Shown one piece after another: positions 14,384 to 23,739 of a stretch of DNA of 60,878 bases (within the stretch, counting starts at the first letter, position 1; each line of letters starts with the position of its first letter). Source of the stretch: an uncultured Clostridia bacterium (GTDB taxonomy: Bacteria; Bacillota; Clostridia; UBA1381); assembly GCA_910585485.1 (NCBI GenBank), contig CAJUEZ010000010.1, positions 1 through 60,878 of the forward strand. The letters are read 5' to 3'. The position numbers and the translations under genes were made by a program. Under the pieces are notes generated by a model that had not been told where the DNA came from, did not search any database, and saw nothing but the letters and a program-made list of their open reading frames with translations.

Positions 14384-16132
14384 CTATTCTGTGTTTATTA
14401 TATATTTTAGGTTCTTAATATCCGATATGCTAATATCGTCTATCAGATATTTACTATCTTTGCTGTGCTTATACGGCATAGCTCCGCCGTCCTCCGTCAG
14501 CTTAATGTTCGGGTGGGATAGTATGTCAAACTTTTTATCCATTATCGGCTTTTCGCCGCGAATAAAAATAAGGGCGTTTGAATTATCCAATAGACGTACC
14601 TCGTCTAAGGTTAATAACTCACGCCCTGCGTTCTGATAATTCGTGTTGCTGCTGCCGTTTCGTCCTTTTGTAATTCCGTGCGTCTGTGTGTCGATTGTTT
14701 CCTTACCAAGCATTTTTGAAATGTATTCGTGCGTACTCTGCTCGTTACCGCCGAGATACAAAAAAGTGTCGCAATTTCCTACGACACTTTCCCAACTATC
14801 CTTGAATAAAGCCTTTAACTGCGCCATATTCTGAATGATTATACTTACGGAAATACGGCGTGAGCGCATAGTGGCAAGCACCCTTTCAAAGTTATCGGGC
14901 AACGCCACATTAGCGAACTCGTCCATTACAAAATGGACAGGTATCGGCAATTCACCGCCGTGCTTATGGTCTGCTCTGTAATACAATTCCTGAAATGCCT
15001 GCGTGTATAGCATACCGACTAAATAATTAAAGGAATTATCATTGTCGGGTATTACGCAAAAGACAGCTTTTTTCTTTTCGCCAAGACTGCCTATATCAAG
15101 ATTATCATAAGAGGTCATCTTTGCTATTTCAGGCAGATTAAAAGCCGCAAGCCTGACTGCTGCGGAAATTAAAATCGACTTAGCTGTTTTGCCTGACGCT
15201 TGCTTAAATATTTTCCACTGCTTCACCGCAATATGTTCGGGGTATCTTTCTTCAAGCGCTTCAAAAAGTATATCAACAGGGGATTGAAATGTTTCGTCCT
15301 CCTCTAATGCGGATGCATTTTCAATCATAAACATCATAGTTTCAAAATTCTGTTCTTCGGGCGGCGCTTCGTGCAGAAGATACAGCATTAACGCTGTGTC
15401 AAGCGCAATTTCGCTTTTCTCCCAAAATGGGTCTGATTGCTGTGCATTCTTCGGCGTGGTATTCTGTATCAAGTTTGATATTAGCTTTACCACATCTTTA
15501 TCAGTTCGGATATATATAAACGGATTGTATCCGTCCGAGTCCGATGGATTGATAAGATTGAATACCTTAACATCATATCCACACTGTAACAGAAGCGGCG
15601 CTGTTGCTCTTAGCATTTCGCCTTTCGGGTCGGCTATAACGAATGAGGTATTGCACTGCATAATGTTCGGCTTTGCGTAAAAGCGCGTTTTTCCTGCGCC
15701 GCTGCCGCCGACTACAAGCACGTTCAGATTTCGTCTATGACTTTTCGCATTAAGGCTTAGTGCCAAGTTCTGCGACAATATTATATTTTTCAATCTGTGC
15801 TTTCTGTCCATATATTTTCGCACAACACTTGAAACATTTCCCCATTTAGCCGAGCCGTACTCGATGCCCGGTCTGCGGTTTTCGCTTGTAGTGAAATATA
15901 TACCGATTCCGCAGGCATAGGCAAACAAAAAAACAAGTACAGATTTCAGACTATACTTGTTTAGAAATAAATCGAACGGCTGATTAAGGCTTGCGGTTAA
16001 AAGCGGCAGCATATCAAACAGTTTTAATTCTGTGCTGTAACACATAGCTACCTTTAACGCAAACCATATCACAACAGGGATAAGCAGCAAAAACATAATT
16101 ATCATATTTTCTCTGTTATTCTGCCTGTTCAA
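14384..16132 (-). CDS. VirD4/TraG-type coupling ATPase
   Basis: Encodes 582 residues from a TTG at 16132. Two N-terminal membrane helices (about 10-30 and 65-85) are followed by Walker A (VVGGSGAGKTR, about 139-149) and Walker B (PVHFVMDEFANVA, about 400). The coupling protein docks the relaxase-DNA complex on the transfer channel. The stop is TAG, so amber is a normal stop in ICE1. The TTG start overlaps the stop of a 14-codon mini-ORF (16129-16173), which suggests translational coupling. An in-frame ATG at 16105 is an alternative start. Normally pcfB is close by; here three surface-protein genes intervene. Confidence 0.93.
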   Translation of the reverse strand: MNRQNNRENMIIMFLLLIPVVIWFALKVAMCYSTELKLFDMLPLLTASLNQPFDLFLNKYSLKSVLVFLFAYACGIGIYFTTSENRRPGIEYGSAKWGNVSSVVRKYMDRKHRLKNIILSQNLALSLNAKSHRRNLNVLVVGGSGAGKTRFYAKPNIMQCNTSFVIADPKGEMLRATAPLLLQCGYDVKVFNLINPSDSDGYNPFIYIRTDKDVVKLISNLIQNTTPKNAQQSDPFWEKSEIALDTALMLYLLHEAPPEEQNFETMMFMIENASALEEDETFQSPVDILFEALEERYPEHIAVKQWKIFKQASGKTAKSILISAAVRLAAFNLPEIAKMTSYDNLDIGSLGEKKKAVFCVIPDNDNSFNYLVGMLYTQAFQELYYRADHKHGGELPIPVHFVMDEFANVALPDNFERVLATMRSRRISVSIIIQNMAQLKALFKDSWESVVGNCDTFLYLGGNEQSTHEYISKMLGKETIDTQTHGITKGRNGSSNTNYQNAGRELLTLDEVRLLDNSNALIFIRGEKPIMDKKFDILSHPNIKLTEDGGAMPYKHSKDSKYLIDDISISDIKNLKYIINTE

Positions 16133-16173
16133 CTGCTATTACACCACTTTCGTCTTGAAATTTTCATAAACAT
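16129..16173 (-). CDS. 14-residue mini-ORF coupled to virD4
   Basis: AAAGGAGCTG precedes ATG at 16173; the product would be MFMKISRRKWCNSS. Its TGA overlaps the TTG start of virD4 (TTGA). The strong ribosome site here, and the weak one for virD4, suggest re-initiation. Not a known peptide. Confidence 0.45.
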   Translation of the reverse strand: MFMKISRRKWCNSS

Positions 16174-16301
16174 CAGCTCCTTTGTAATAAAAAAGTGTGC
16201 GTATATTTTTTATAAACAACTGTTTTTTTTATTACTTAAAAAAATCGTATAAAAATAAGCAATCCAAAAATTTATCTATATTTAAGACTAATAAGACTAA
16301 C

Positions 16302-18599
16302 TTAAATAAGAACAATCATCATAACAAATTGTGAACCATCACGAGGAGTTATTTCAAATGTTTTATCAATTGTGCCGGATAAATTACTCTTGCCTAAAAC
16401 AGTAATGGTAGCCATACCACGGTTACAATTATTTGCATAAGAAAGCTCATAATCTACATCTTTTGTAAGTACAAAATCACCAATCTTAATTTCCGGTTCA
16501 GGACAAATGTCCACCTTACAATATGGTATTGACGAAATATCCGCTATTGTAATATCATTTGTGGTAATTGGAGCAATTTCAAAACTTACTTCTCTATTAT
16601 ATTGAAATACGCCAATACCCTCAACAACTACGTTTGCAATTCCTGCATTTATATTATTTTCATACGATACAATCTTAAAGTCCTTACCCTCAACCATATT
16701 ATAATCAATAGCCGTTCCAGTTGTCGGATTTACAAAATGATAAACAAGCATTGGTTTTGGCATATGTGCAGTACCATTATATGAAAAAGTACCCTCCATA
16801 GAGGCAGAAACTATTGTTTCATCTGTAATATCAACATAACCGTAAGTCGAGTCCGGCTCAAATGGCAAAATCACAAACTCGGCATTTGTCATACCGATAT
16901 AATTACCAACACCTGTAATTGCCGCTTTACCCGTACCTACAGCGTTGTTATTGCTATACACTATAGTAAAGTCCCGTTCTTCGACAAGCGTTTTGCCGTT
17001 AACGATAACAGTAGTTTTAGGCTTGCACGGCTCACCCTGCCATGTGATATAGTCTGGAAAAGTTACTGTAGCATTGGAAATTGGCGCAGCAACAATACCA
17101 AACGTTTTGCTAACCGTTCCCATATATCTATCTTTACCAGTAACAGTAACCACCGATGTACCGACATTAATGTTATTTGCATATGTAATGTCATAATCTA
17201 TGCCGCTTACAAGGGTTTCCTCGCCGATTTTTACAGTCGGTACAGGCTTTATCGGACTACCCGTATATGTATAGTTGCTGCTTATACCAGTTATACTCGT
17301 TGTTTCAGATGAAATTAGTCCGTAATGCCATGTAGCATTCACAAAAGAAAGACAATTTGAGTGGTTCTGAAACGAAACATTCGCATTTTTTTCTGATTCG
17401 CTTCCATAATACCACACATCAGATAAAGAAGAATTATCAGCACAAAAATCTCGTATCATTATCGGGGTATTATACATATACAAATTCTTAATTGCACTGT
17501 TTGCAAACGCATATGGACTAATTTCATTGACGTTTTTACCTAAATATACATTCTGAACATTACTGTATTGCAGTACAGCATAAGGGATTGCCTTTATGCA
17601 ATCCGGGAACCGAAAATTGCCGCTTTTTATAGTTACGCCGTAAAAGGCTCCGCTGCCCAAATGTGTTAAGTTTTCCGAAAGCTCAACGCTGTTAAATGTA
17701 CTTCTGGTAAACCCATATCCGCTACTGCCGCCCACTTTTTGTAAGCTGCTGAATTTTACATCGTTGAAAGTACAACTATTGAAACTATAATTATCAATAG
17801 TTTCTATATTTGCAAAAACGCTCATATCGGTATTCAAAGCAACAAAATCCACATCTTTAAAAGCATTTGTACCTATTGCTGTTATGGTCATTGGCAAGCT
17901 AAGGCTTTCAATATTTGGAAAATCGGTTGCAAAATTCTGAAAAACATAATTTCCGATTTCACTAACGCCCTCTTCAATGACGATATGTTCCGTTACCGAA
18001 CAAATACGAACAATAGTATCGCTTAGTTTAACATAAGACGTATCTGTTCTATCCGGATTAGTAAGGTCTATTGCACACGAGTACCAACCGTATTTTTTCT
18101 CGCTTCCGCTTGTAGAGGTACTGTAAGAGCTGGCATCACTTATATACAATGTCTTTGTATTGTAATCAAAACGATAGCCATCTCCTGTAGGGCTTATAGG
18201 TGCTTTGTCCGAGTCGTAATTAGCAAACAGCTGTATCTCTGAACTCTGTGTAAGTTCGTGTTCAGAATTTACGTCCACATCCTGTTCGGGTTCTGCCGAT
18301 GCTTCTATAATCGACTCCTCTGCCGACTCTGTCGCTTCTTCTGCGGTTTCTTCAGCGAGTTCGTTCTCTGTCGGTTCTGCTGTGGATTCATCTTCCGCCG
18401 CTTCTGCTATAACTTCATCCTCCGGAAGTTCGACGGTTTCCTCCGTGGGAAGTTCTGCCGTTGTTTCGGCGTTGGGGTTTGAATATGTATTCAAATCATC
18501 CGACGTCACTCCGTCATCTACGGCAAACACTGAAAATGACGATACGAGCATAGCTGCTGACAATGCAGCAGCTATGACTTTTCTTGTATTTTTCTTCAT
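16302..18599 (-). CDS. Secreted LRR_5 plus MBG/Ig-like repeat surface protein
   Basis: Encodes 765 residues. Order: signal peptide (1-26, ending SVFA), an acidic Glu/Thr/Ala-rich stalk (about 35-115), a BspA-like leucine-rich region (about 185-420, motifs such as IVIEEGVSEIGNYVF and ITAIGTNAF), then four MBG-type Ig-like repeats with the signature YDITYANNINVGTSVVTVTG. Such proteins bind surfaces or other cells. There is no LPXTG or SLH anchor; the extreme C-terminus ends abruptly in SQFVMMIVLI, so retention may depend on its SLH-bearing neighbour. It is the last of three surface genes inserted between pcfB and virD4. A role in mating-pair contact is inference. Confidence 0.82.
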   Translation of the reverse strand: MKKNTRKVIAAALSAAMLVSSFSVFAVDDGVTSDDLNTYSNPNAETTAELPTEETVELPEDEVIAEAAEDESTAEPTENELAEETAEEATESAEESIIEASAEPEQDVDVNSEHELTQSSEIQLFANYDSDKAPISPTGDGYRFDYNTKTLYISDASSYSTSTSGSEKKYGWYSCAIDLTNPDRTDTSYVKLSDTIVRICSVTEHIVIEEGVSEIGNYVFQNFATDFPNIESLSLPMTITAIGTNAFKDVDFVALNTDMSVFANIETIDNYSFNSCTFNDVKFSSLQKVGGSSGYGFTRSTFNSVELSENLTHLGSGAFYGVTIKSGNFRFPDCIKAIPYAVLQYSNVQNVYLGKNVNEISPYAFANSAIKNLYMYNTPIMIRDFCADNSSLSDVWYYGSESEKNANVSFQNHSNCLSFVNATWHYGLISSETTSITGISSNYTYTGSPIKPVPTVKIGEETLVSGIDYDITYANNINVGTSVVTVTGKDRYMGTVSKTFGIVAAPISNATVTFPDYITWQGEPCKPKTTVIVNGKTLVEERDFTIVYSNNNAVGTGKAAITGVGNYIGMTNAEFVILPFEPDSTYGYVDITDETIVSASMEGTFSYNGTAHMPKPMLVYHFVNPTTGTAIDYNMVEGKDFKIVSYENNINAGIANVVVEGIGVFQYNREVSFEIAPITTNDITIADISSIPYCKVDICPEPEIKIGDFVLTKDVDYELSYANNCNRGMATITVLGKSNLSGTIDKTFEITPRDGSQFVMMIVLI

Positions 18600-18616
18600 A
18601 TAAAACGCTCCTTCCT

Positions 18617-19795
18617 TTATTCTGCCTCATGTGTAACGGCTGCTTCAAGTATCTGCTTATACGCCCAATGTTTGCTTGAAATATCGCTGAACGGATTAGT
18701 TTCGTTGCTGAAATCGGTTCTGTCGAGTACGCTGTTTATTATTCTTACCGCTTCCGCTCTCGTAATAGGACTGTCGGGTTTGAATGTACCGTCTCCGTAG
18801 CCGTTAATATATCCCGCAGTATATGCCGAATAGATATAATCCGCACTCCAAAGGTCGGTGTTTACGTCCGAAAACGGTAAATTATCAAATTTTGAAATAT
18901 CTTTGCTCTGCATAATCATTGTTATAAACTCCGCACGAGTTATGTTATTATCCGGACGGAGTGTGCCGTCTGTATAACCATGAATAACGTCCGCTGCTGT
19001 CATAGCCGTTACTGCCGGTATATACCATGCGCCGTCTTTTAAATCTGTGAAAGTTATATCATTGCCTTTATCCGTAACAGATATAACGCCATTTAGCATA
19101 GATGCTGTTTCCGCTCTCGTAATCGGGCTGTCCGGTTTAAAAGTACCGTCCTCATAACCGCTGATATATGCTTTATGCTCAAAATTCTGTTCAACCGGCG
19201 GCGCAGCAGTCGGCATTGGCGTAACTGCGGCCGTGGACGGTACTGTAATTTTACCGTCATTGTCTGTTTTGCCGCTTGCTTCGTTGCCCATCTTGTCCTT
19301 TACAACAACATCTTTGTCTGCGATAGGCTTGCCCTTTGTGTCCTTTACCGTAACAGTAATCGGATTTTCAGGGTCAAGGTCTACGCCGTCCGGTAATGTA
19401 ACGATAATTTTATCATCTTCCTCTTTGTGTGTAATATTAACAGTTTTACCATCTTCCTCTTTAGCGGTTATATTTGGCTTGTTGCTGACAACACTGCCGC
19501 CTCCGCCACCGCCGCATCCGGACGTTTTCTTCTTAATATTGAAGGTCTGTTCTGCTTCGCCGCTGTAATTGCCAATAAAATGTACAATTACTGTTGCAGT
19601 ACCAACATTCACATTGTCTTTATATTCCAGAGTATAATCAATTCCCTCTGTTAATACCGTGCCGTCATCAGTCTGAACAACAACATTACTGCTGTCAATA
19701 TCTGTATTTGTTACAGTATCCGCAGCAAATGCTGTTATCATTGCTGCGCTTAGTGCCATAGCAATAATTACCGATATAATTCTTTTATTTTTCAT
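18617..19795 (-). CDS. S-layer-homology protein with half an MBG repeat
   Basis: Encodes 392 residues: signal peptide (1-25), the second half of an MBG repeat (about 35-85, DGTVLTEGIDYTLEYKDN...), a Cys-Gly run (SGCGGGGGGS), a Big-like segment (about 105-190), a Pro/Thr linker and three SLH domains (about 205-392, each with a GYEDGTFKPDSPITRAE-type motif). SLH domains hold proteins on pyruvylated wall polymers. Its MBG repeat lacks the first strands, and the upstream gene ends with exactly such a first part. It is probably the wall anchor of the three-gene surface module. Confidence 0.85.
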   Translation of the reverse strand: MKNKRIISVIIAMALSAAMITAFAADTVTNTDIDSSNVVVQTDDGTVLTEGIDYTLEYKDNVNVGTATVIVHFIGNYSGEAEQTFNIKKKTSGCGGGGGGSVVSNKPNITAKEEDGKTVNITHKEEDDKIIVTLPDGVDLDPENPITVTVKDTKGKPIADKDVVVKDKMGNEASGKTDNDGKITVPSTAAVTPMPTAAPPVEQNFEHKAYISGYEDGTFKPDSPITRAETASMLNGVISVTDKGNDITFTDLKDGAWYIPAVTAMTAADVIHGYTDGTLRPDNNITRAEFITMIMQSKDISKFDNLPFSDVNTDLWSADYIYSAYTAGYINGYGDGTFKPDSPITRAEAVRIINSVLDRTDFSNETNPFSDISSKHWAYKQILEAAVTHEAE

Positions 19796-19819
19796 GATTA
19801 CTGTGCTCCTTTAATATTC

Positions 19820-20704
19820 TTATTTTCTTATAATCGTTACCGTTACCGTTGGAGTAATTGCCGAACCTGTGTATATTTGGTCGGGTATCTCACTTAATTT
19901 GACGTTATCGTCGGTTACAATGAATGGTGTAATTCTAAACGTGTATTCTTTTTCGCCTGTGTAGTCGCCTGTGAATTTAACCTCGACTTTCGCTTCGCCT
20001 GCATTCGTGTTGTTTTCATATTCGAGAGTATAATCCTCGCCCTCTGTGAGCGTCTTATCGCCATACTTGATTTCAGGTTTCGGCTCAATCGGCTCGCCCG
20101 TAAAAGATTGCGCAGGAATTTCCGAGGCCGTAAGGTTCTTGTCACTGGACAGGTCTTTAGGCGTGATTGTAAAGTTTGCGATCGCCTCGCCGCTGTAATT
20201 ACCGATAAACGTAATATTAACCGTCGCTTCGCCGGGGTAAGTATTATCTATATAGTTAAGCGTATAGTCCTGTCCCTTTACAAGAGTAATGTCGCCGAGC
20301 TTGATTACAGGCTCCGGTTCAATCGCCGCATCGGTGAACGTATATTCCGTTTCGATACCCGTAATATCAAGCTCGTCCGTCGATACCAATCTGGGCGTAA
20401 TCTCAAACGTCGTCCTTGTGCTGCCGCTGTAATTGCCTTTAAACGTAACGATAATAGTCGCCGTACCGACATTTATGTTATTTTCGTAGGAAAGGTCATA
20501 GTCTTGTCCTTCTATAAGCTGTATGTCGTCATCATACAAAAGAATATCGGGTGTTATAGCTTCACCTGTATAACCAATACTTGTGCCGCTGCCTCCTGTG
20601 GTCGTTTTCGGTTCTGCTGCGCCTGCGGGAAGTGCTGTTGCTGCTGAAATTACTGATGTGATTGAAATTGCTAATGCAATAAATTTCTTTATATTTCTGT
20701 TCAT
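19820..20704 (-). CDS. Secreted MBG-repeat protein with truncated last repeat
   Basis: Encodes 294 residues from the ATG at 20704 (TGGAGGATTTAAAA upstream). A signal peptide (1-29) is followed by three complete MBG-type repeats of about 75 residues (signature YTLEYENNTNAGEAKVEVKF) and the opening of a fourth (IYTGSAITPTVTV), which stops after four more residues. There is no anchor. The missing rest of the fourth repeat matches the beginning of the mature part of the next gene. Codon use and repeat family match the two neighbouring genes, so the three form one module of common origin. Confidence 0.83.
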   Translation of the reverse strand: MNRNIKKFIALAISITSVISAATALPAGAAEPKTTTGGSGTSIGYTGEAITPDILLYDDDIQLIEGQDYDLSYENNINVGTATIIVTFKGNYSGSTRTTFEITPRLVSTDELDITGIETEYTFTDAAIEPEPVIKLGDITLVKGQDYTLNYIDNTYPGEATVNITFIGNYSGEAIANFTITPKDLSSDKNLTASEIPAQSFTGEPIEPKPEIKYGDKTLTEGEDYTLEYENNTNAGEAKVEVKFTGDYTGEKEYTFRITPFIVTDDNVKLSEIPDQIYTGSAITPTVTVTIIRK

Positions 20705-20809
20705 TTTTAAATCCTCCATAAATCGTATATATTTTTATTTGTTCTTTGCATAAAAATCGCCTTACAATGTAAGCGATACATCAATTTTATGAATACAAGA
20801 CATTTTAGG

Positions 20810-21436
20810 TTATCTCTCCTTTGATTTTTTCTTTTTGGGAATAGTCCGCGTAATTGCGCGGTCTGCTTGTTTCTTAGCCTGCTGTGCCTTTATGTCATTT
20901 ATTTGTCTTTTGACGGACGGTTTAGAATTGCTGTCCGTTCGTTCCGTATCCCCGCGCTTTGTATATCTGTCGTCTGACCGATTTTCTTTCGTGCGGGGCG
21001 CTGAGTTTTTTGTTTTGTCCTTACCGTCTGCCGCTTCTTCCTTATCGGTCTGTTCCTCGACTTCCGGCACGGCATAGCCGAGCTTTTCCATAATGTAATT
21101 CAGTTTTGTCACGTCGTCCTGTTTAGCGATAATATCACAAAGTCCTGTGTCGTTTGTCTTGTCCGATACTGCTGTAAACAGTACACCGTATTTTTTAGCT
21201 TCGGATTGAAACTTTTTTATGTCATCTTCCTTAATCTGCATAATACACAACGGTTTTTCCGCTTTAAGCAGATTTTTAAGATTTGTCTTGCCTTGCAGCT
21301 TGTTATCTTCATTAACAAGCGCTATTATAATGGCGGCGAGGTTCTTCGCTCCGAGTGCCATCAGCTTTACGCTTGACTCGGTAATCTGAATACCCTCCTT
21401 GACCATTAAATCAGCGACTTCTCCGCTTGAGTTCAT
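20810..21436 (-). CDS. PcfB/DUF3801-family relaxosome accessory protein
   Basis: Encodes 208 residues from the ATG at 21436 (GAGGAGGAATGTTAT upstream). Residues 1-130 match the DUF3801 pattern: EGIQITESSVKLMALGAKNLAAIIIAL, then the KNLLKAEKPLCIMQIKEDD segment. The rest is a charged, disordered Lys/Arg/Asp-rich tail. In pCF10, PcfB binds the relaxase and the coupling protein and helps hand DNA to the channel. Position after the relaxase gene fits. Separation from virD4 by 4.6 kb of surface genes is unusual. Confidence 0.87.
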   Translation of the reverse strand: MNSSGEVADLMVKEGIQITESSVKLMALGAKNLAAIIIALVNEDNKLQGKTNLKNLLKAEKPLCIMQIKEDDIKKFQSEAKKYGVLFTAVSDKTNDTGLCDIIAKQDDVTKLNYIMEKLGYAVPEVEEQTDKEEAADGKDKTKNSAPRTKENRSDDRYTKRGDTERTDSNSKPSVKRQINDIKAQQAKKQADRAITRTIPKKKKSKER

Positions 21437-21515
21437 ATAACATTCCTCCTCTTTACCGAGAAACAAGCTCTAAGCAGATTACCGTTATGAAGGACGCTGT
21501 CGTACTCTGTGTACT

Positions 21516-22886
21516 TCAAGTCCTGAATAGCGGTGATATGCGACGAGATTGTTTCTCGGGTTCTATTGCTTGTGTCTGTAATTCCTGTGCCTTATGATAC
21601 TTTTCTTTGATGCGGTCTGCGTCTGTAAGTATTGCCTTGCACATTCTGACATCTGCACGACACACCTTGAGTGCGCCGTTAATTTCTGAAATTTGCTGTG
21701 AGATTTCCCCTTGCTCATCTGTGTAATTCCTTTCGTTGTATAGGTTTTGACGTGTTTTCGTCAAGTTCTCAATTTGCTGTTCCTGTTCCGATTGATATTC
21801 TTGTAGCTGCTGGGCTGTTTCTATGTTGTGGCTGTATAAAAACTTAAACTGCTTCTGATAGCGTTCAAACCTAATAATTTCATCACGCATAAAAAATGAC
21901 ACTCTCTGCGGTGTCTGCTTCTTACGGATTTTCTTAAATAAGTACAAATAACGAAAGTACAAGGCTTGAAAACCCTTGAGTTTTTTTCGGGGTACTGTTT
22001 TAAGATTTCCTTTATATTTATATATTTTTCTGCGCTGTGACGGCGGCATAGTACGGATACCGTTTCTTGTTGCCGTGATACGCTCTTGTATAGCTGTTTC
22101 GGAATACTCCGCACCGAGTTTATCAAGTCTAATCGGTCTTTTACCGAATGGGGGAATTATAGAGGTGTACTTTATATTCTCGCCTTTACGGTGTACGACA
22201 TATCTGCGCCGTTTAAGTTCGTTCCAAAAGACTTGCATTGTATATGAGGACTTTATAACCTCGTCAAGCTCCTCGCACACCTGTGAGCGTATTGTAGGCT
22301 TGCCCTCGTTCAAGGCTTTCCACTCCGCATAGTGCATATCTTTATGCTGCGGTTTATCAATAACCGACAGACAATGCTCACGGCATATTTCATCAGAAGT
22401 CTTGCGAATGTCTATAAAGTAGTCCTTAAAATTTCGCCGATATTTTTTACCGTCCTTAAACGATACAGCGTTTATCAGGATATGATTATGAAGATGATTT
22501 TGGTCTGTATGCGTTGCAAGCACAACCTCATACTTATCGGCAAACAGTTTTTCAATCAGTTCAATTCCGCATTGATGAGCAATTTCGGGTGTTGCCTCAA
22601 AATCCTTGAACGACTGTACAAGATGATATGCGACAACTCCGTTTTTTCGCTGACGCTTGCCGAAGCTGTCCTGCGTTCGTATCATAGTGTCAAAAGCGTT
22701 ATCCTTACTGCAATTAAAGGCTTTTACATATTTGCAGTCCTCTGTTTTTTCCTTATTCTCTATGTATTGAATAACGCTCTCTGCCGCATCAATATCGGGT
22801 TTGACGGTAGTTTTTTCAGGATTGGTGATATAATTAAGGCTTGTATCAAGCCGAGATTTAACTGACCATATTTTTGTTATAGCCAT
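21516..22886 (-). CDS. Relaxase/mobilisation nuclease (PF03432-like)
   Basis: Encodes 456 residues from the ATG at 22886 with GGAGTTGGTAAT upstream, one base after the mobC stop. The N-terminal domain carries the metal-binding histidine cluster HTDQNHLHNHILINAV (about 125-140) and a conserved YHLVQSF near 87; the catalytic Tyr is probably in the first 20 residues (LNYITNPEKT). The C-terminal half is a long helical, coiled-coil-like region (about 330-456). Relaxases nick oriT, stay bound to the 5' end and lead the strand into the channel. The candidate oriT lies directly upstream of mobC. Confidence 0.92.
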   Translation of the reverse strand: MAITKIWSVKSRLDTSLNYITNPEKTTVKPDIDAAESVIQYIENKEKTEDCKYVKAFNCSKDNAFDTMIRTQDSFGKRQRKNGVVAYHLVQSFKDFEATPEIAHQCGIELIEKLFADKYEVVLATHTDQNHLHNHILINAVSFKDGKKYRRNFKDYFIDIRKTSDEICREHCLSVIDKPQHKDMHYAEWKALNEGKPTIRSQVCEELDEVIKSSYTMQVFWNELKRRRYVVHRKGENIKYTSIIPPFGKRPIRLDKLGAEYSETAIQERITATRNGIRTMPPSQRRKIYKYKGNLKTVPRKKLKGFQALYFRYLYLFKKIRKKQTPQRVSFFMRDEIIRFERYQKQFKFLYSHNIETAQQLQEYQSEQEQQIENLTKTRQNLYNERNYTDEQGEISQQISEINGALKVCRADVRMCKAILTDADRIKEKYHKAQELQTQAIEPEKQSRRISPLFRT

Positions 22887-22887
22887 A

Positions 22888-23187
22888 TTACCAACTCCGC
22901 ACAATATCCATAATATCATCAACCATTTTTACGGCTTCGTTTATTTTCGCCGTTGTTATATGCCGTTCTGCGTTTGCAATGCGGGCAATCTGATTTATAT
23001 TGTTGCCGATATGATTTAACTCTGTGAGTATTTTATAGTATTCCTCCGGCGGATGCGGACGGATTTCCTTTCCTGCAATCAATCTACGGATATACGGCTC
23101 CATCTTTAAGCCTGCATTATCCGCTTGTTTTTTCAGATGTGCGTGTTCCTTATTTGTCAAACGTACTGTAAATTTTACTTTATCCAT
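22888..23187 (-). CDS. MobC-like relaxosome protein
   Basis: Encodes 99 residues from the ATG at 23187 (AGAGGTGATTTCGG upstream). A longer reading frame upstream covers the candidate oriT and is not credible. It has a ribbon-helix-helix start (VKFTVRLTNKEHAHLKKQADNAG) and the MobC motif LNHIGNNINQIARIAN near 65. MobC binds next to the nic site and helps the relaxase melt it. It forms a tight unit with the relaxase gene. Confidence 0.9.
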   Translation of the reverse strand: MDKVKFTVRLTNKEHAHLKKQADNAGLKMEPYIRRLIAGKEIRPHPPEEYYKILTELNHIGNNINQIARIANAERHITTAKINEAVKMVDDIMDIVRSW

Positions 23188-23199
23188 TCCGAAATCACC

Positions 23200-23315
23200 T
23201 CTTTTCTGTATGCCGATAGGCGGGGTTTTAGGGGCGAAGCCACTAACAAGTGGGCAATTTGACGGCAAATTGCCTTGCTTGCTCAAACAAAGGCAAAGCC
23301 TTTGCGACAAATTAC
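23200..23315. other. Candidate oriT of ICE1
   Basis: The non-coding stretch upstream of mobC holds two close inverted repeats: GGCAATTT/AAATTGCC (23253-23274) and CAAAGGC/GCCTTTG (23288-23304). Origins of transfer of this class typically lie upstream of mobC-relaxase and carry such repeats. The nick site cannot be fixed by eye. Confidence 0.45.
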
Positions 23316-23566
23316 TGATTGAAATGGAGTTTGCTCACATCTACTACATCAAAACTATCACCGTTTCGGATTGCGATAGATTCGCTCTTGTCCGTTTCGT
23401 CCTCCGAACAGCAGGAAAAGTTGACATATTCAATATTCTCTGTGTTTGCATCAACCATATCTGTTTTGAAATATGCGTGAATTATGAAGTCCATCGCTTC
23501 CTGTGCTGTGTTTGCCTTTACATTAAAGGCTTTACTTGTCATTATTTCTACTTTGTAATTCTGCAT
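23312..23566 (-). CDS. Small protein, possibly DpnD/PcfM-like
   Basis: Encodes 84 residues from the ATG at 23566; upstream extension is AT-rich and implausible. The start MQNYKVEIMTSKAFNVKANTAQEAMDFI has the 'YKVEI..A.s.eEA' pattern seen in small DpnD/PcfM-like proteins of mobile elements. It has two adjacent Cys in the middle. It lies just before the oriT/mobC block in the same direction. Function unknown. Confidence 0.6.
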   Translation of the reverse strand: MQNYKVEIMTSKAFNVKANTAQEAMDFIIHAYFKTDMVDANTENIEYVNFSCCSEDETDKSESIAIRNGDSFDVVDVSKLHFNQ

Positions 23567-23619
23567 TTTGTGTTTTCTTCTTATTGTTGTATTGATTTTA
23601 TATATTTTCAATACCAATG

Positions 23620-23722
23620 CAATACTGAATTTCAGATAAATCAATATCGGTTTTGAAATATATATTTTTTATGCAAGAAATTTGCTGAATTTCAATACTG
23701 ATTTTACCTTAAAACAATACTG
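23620..23722. repeat. Three CAATACTG repeats after the ParM/ParR genes
   Basis: CAATACTG occurs at 23620, 23693 and 23715 in an otherwise AT-rich gap. Related half-copies (TCAATATCG, CAATACC) lie between. It is a candidate centromere-like binding site for the ParR-like protein, but repeats are few. Confidence 0.3.
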
Positions 23723-23739
23723 CAACGATAGTGAAATCG

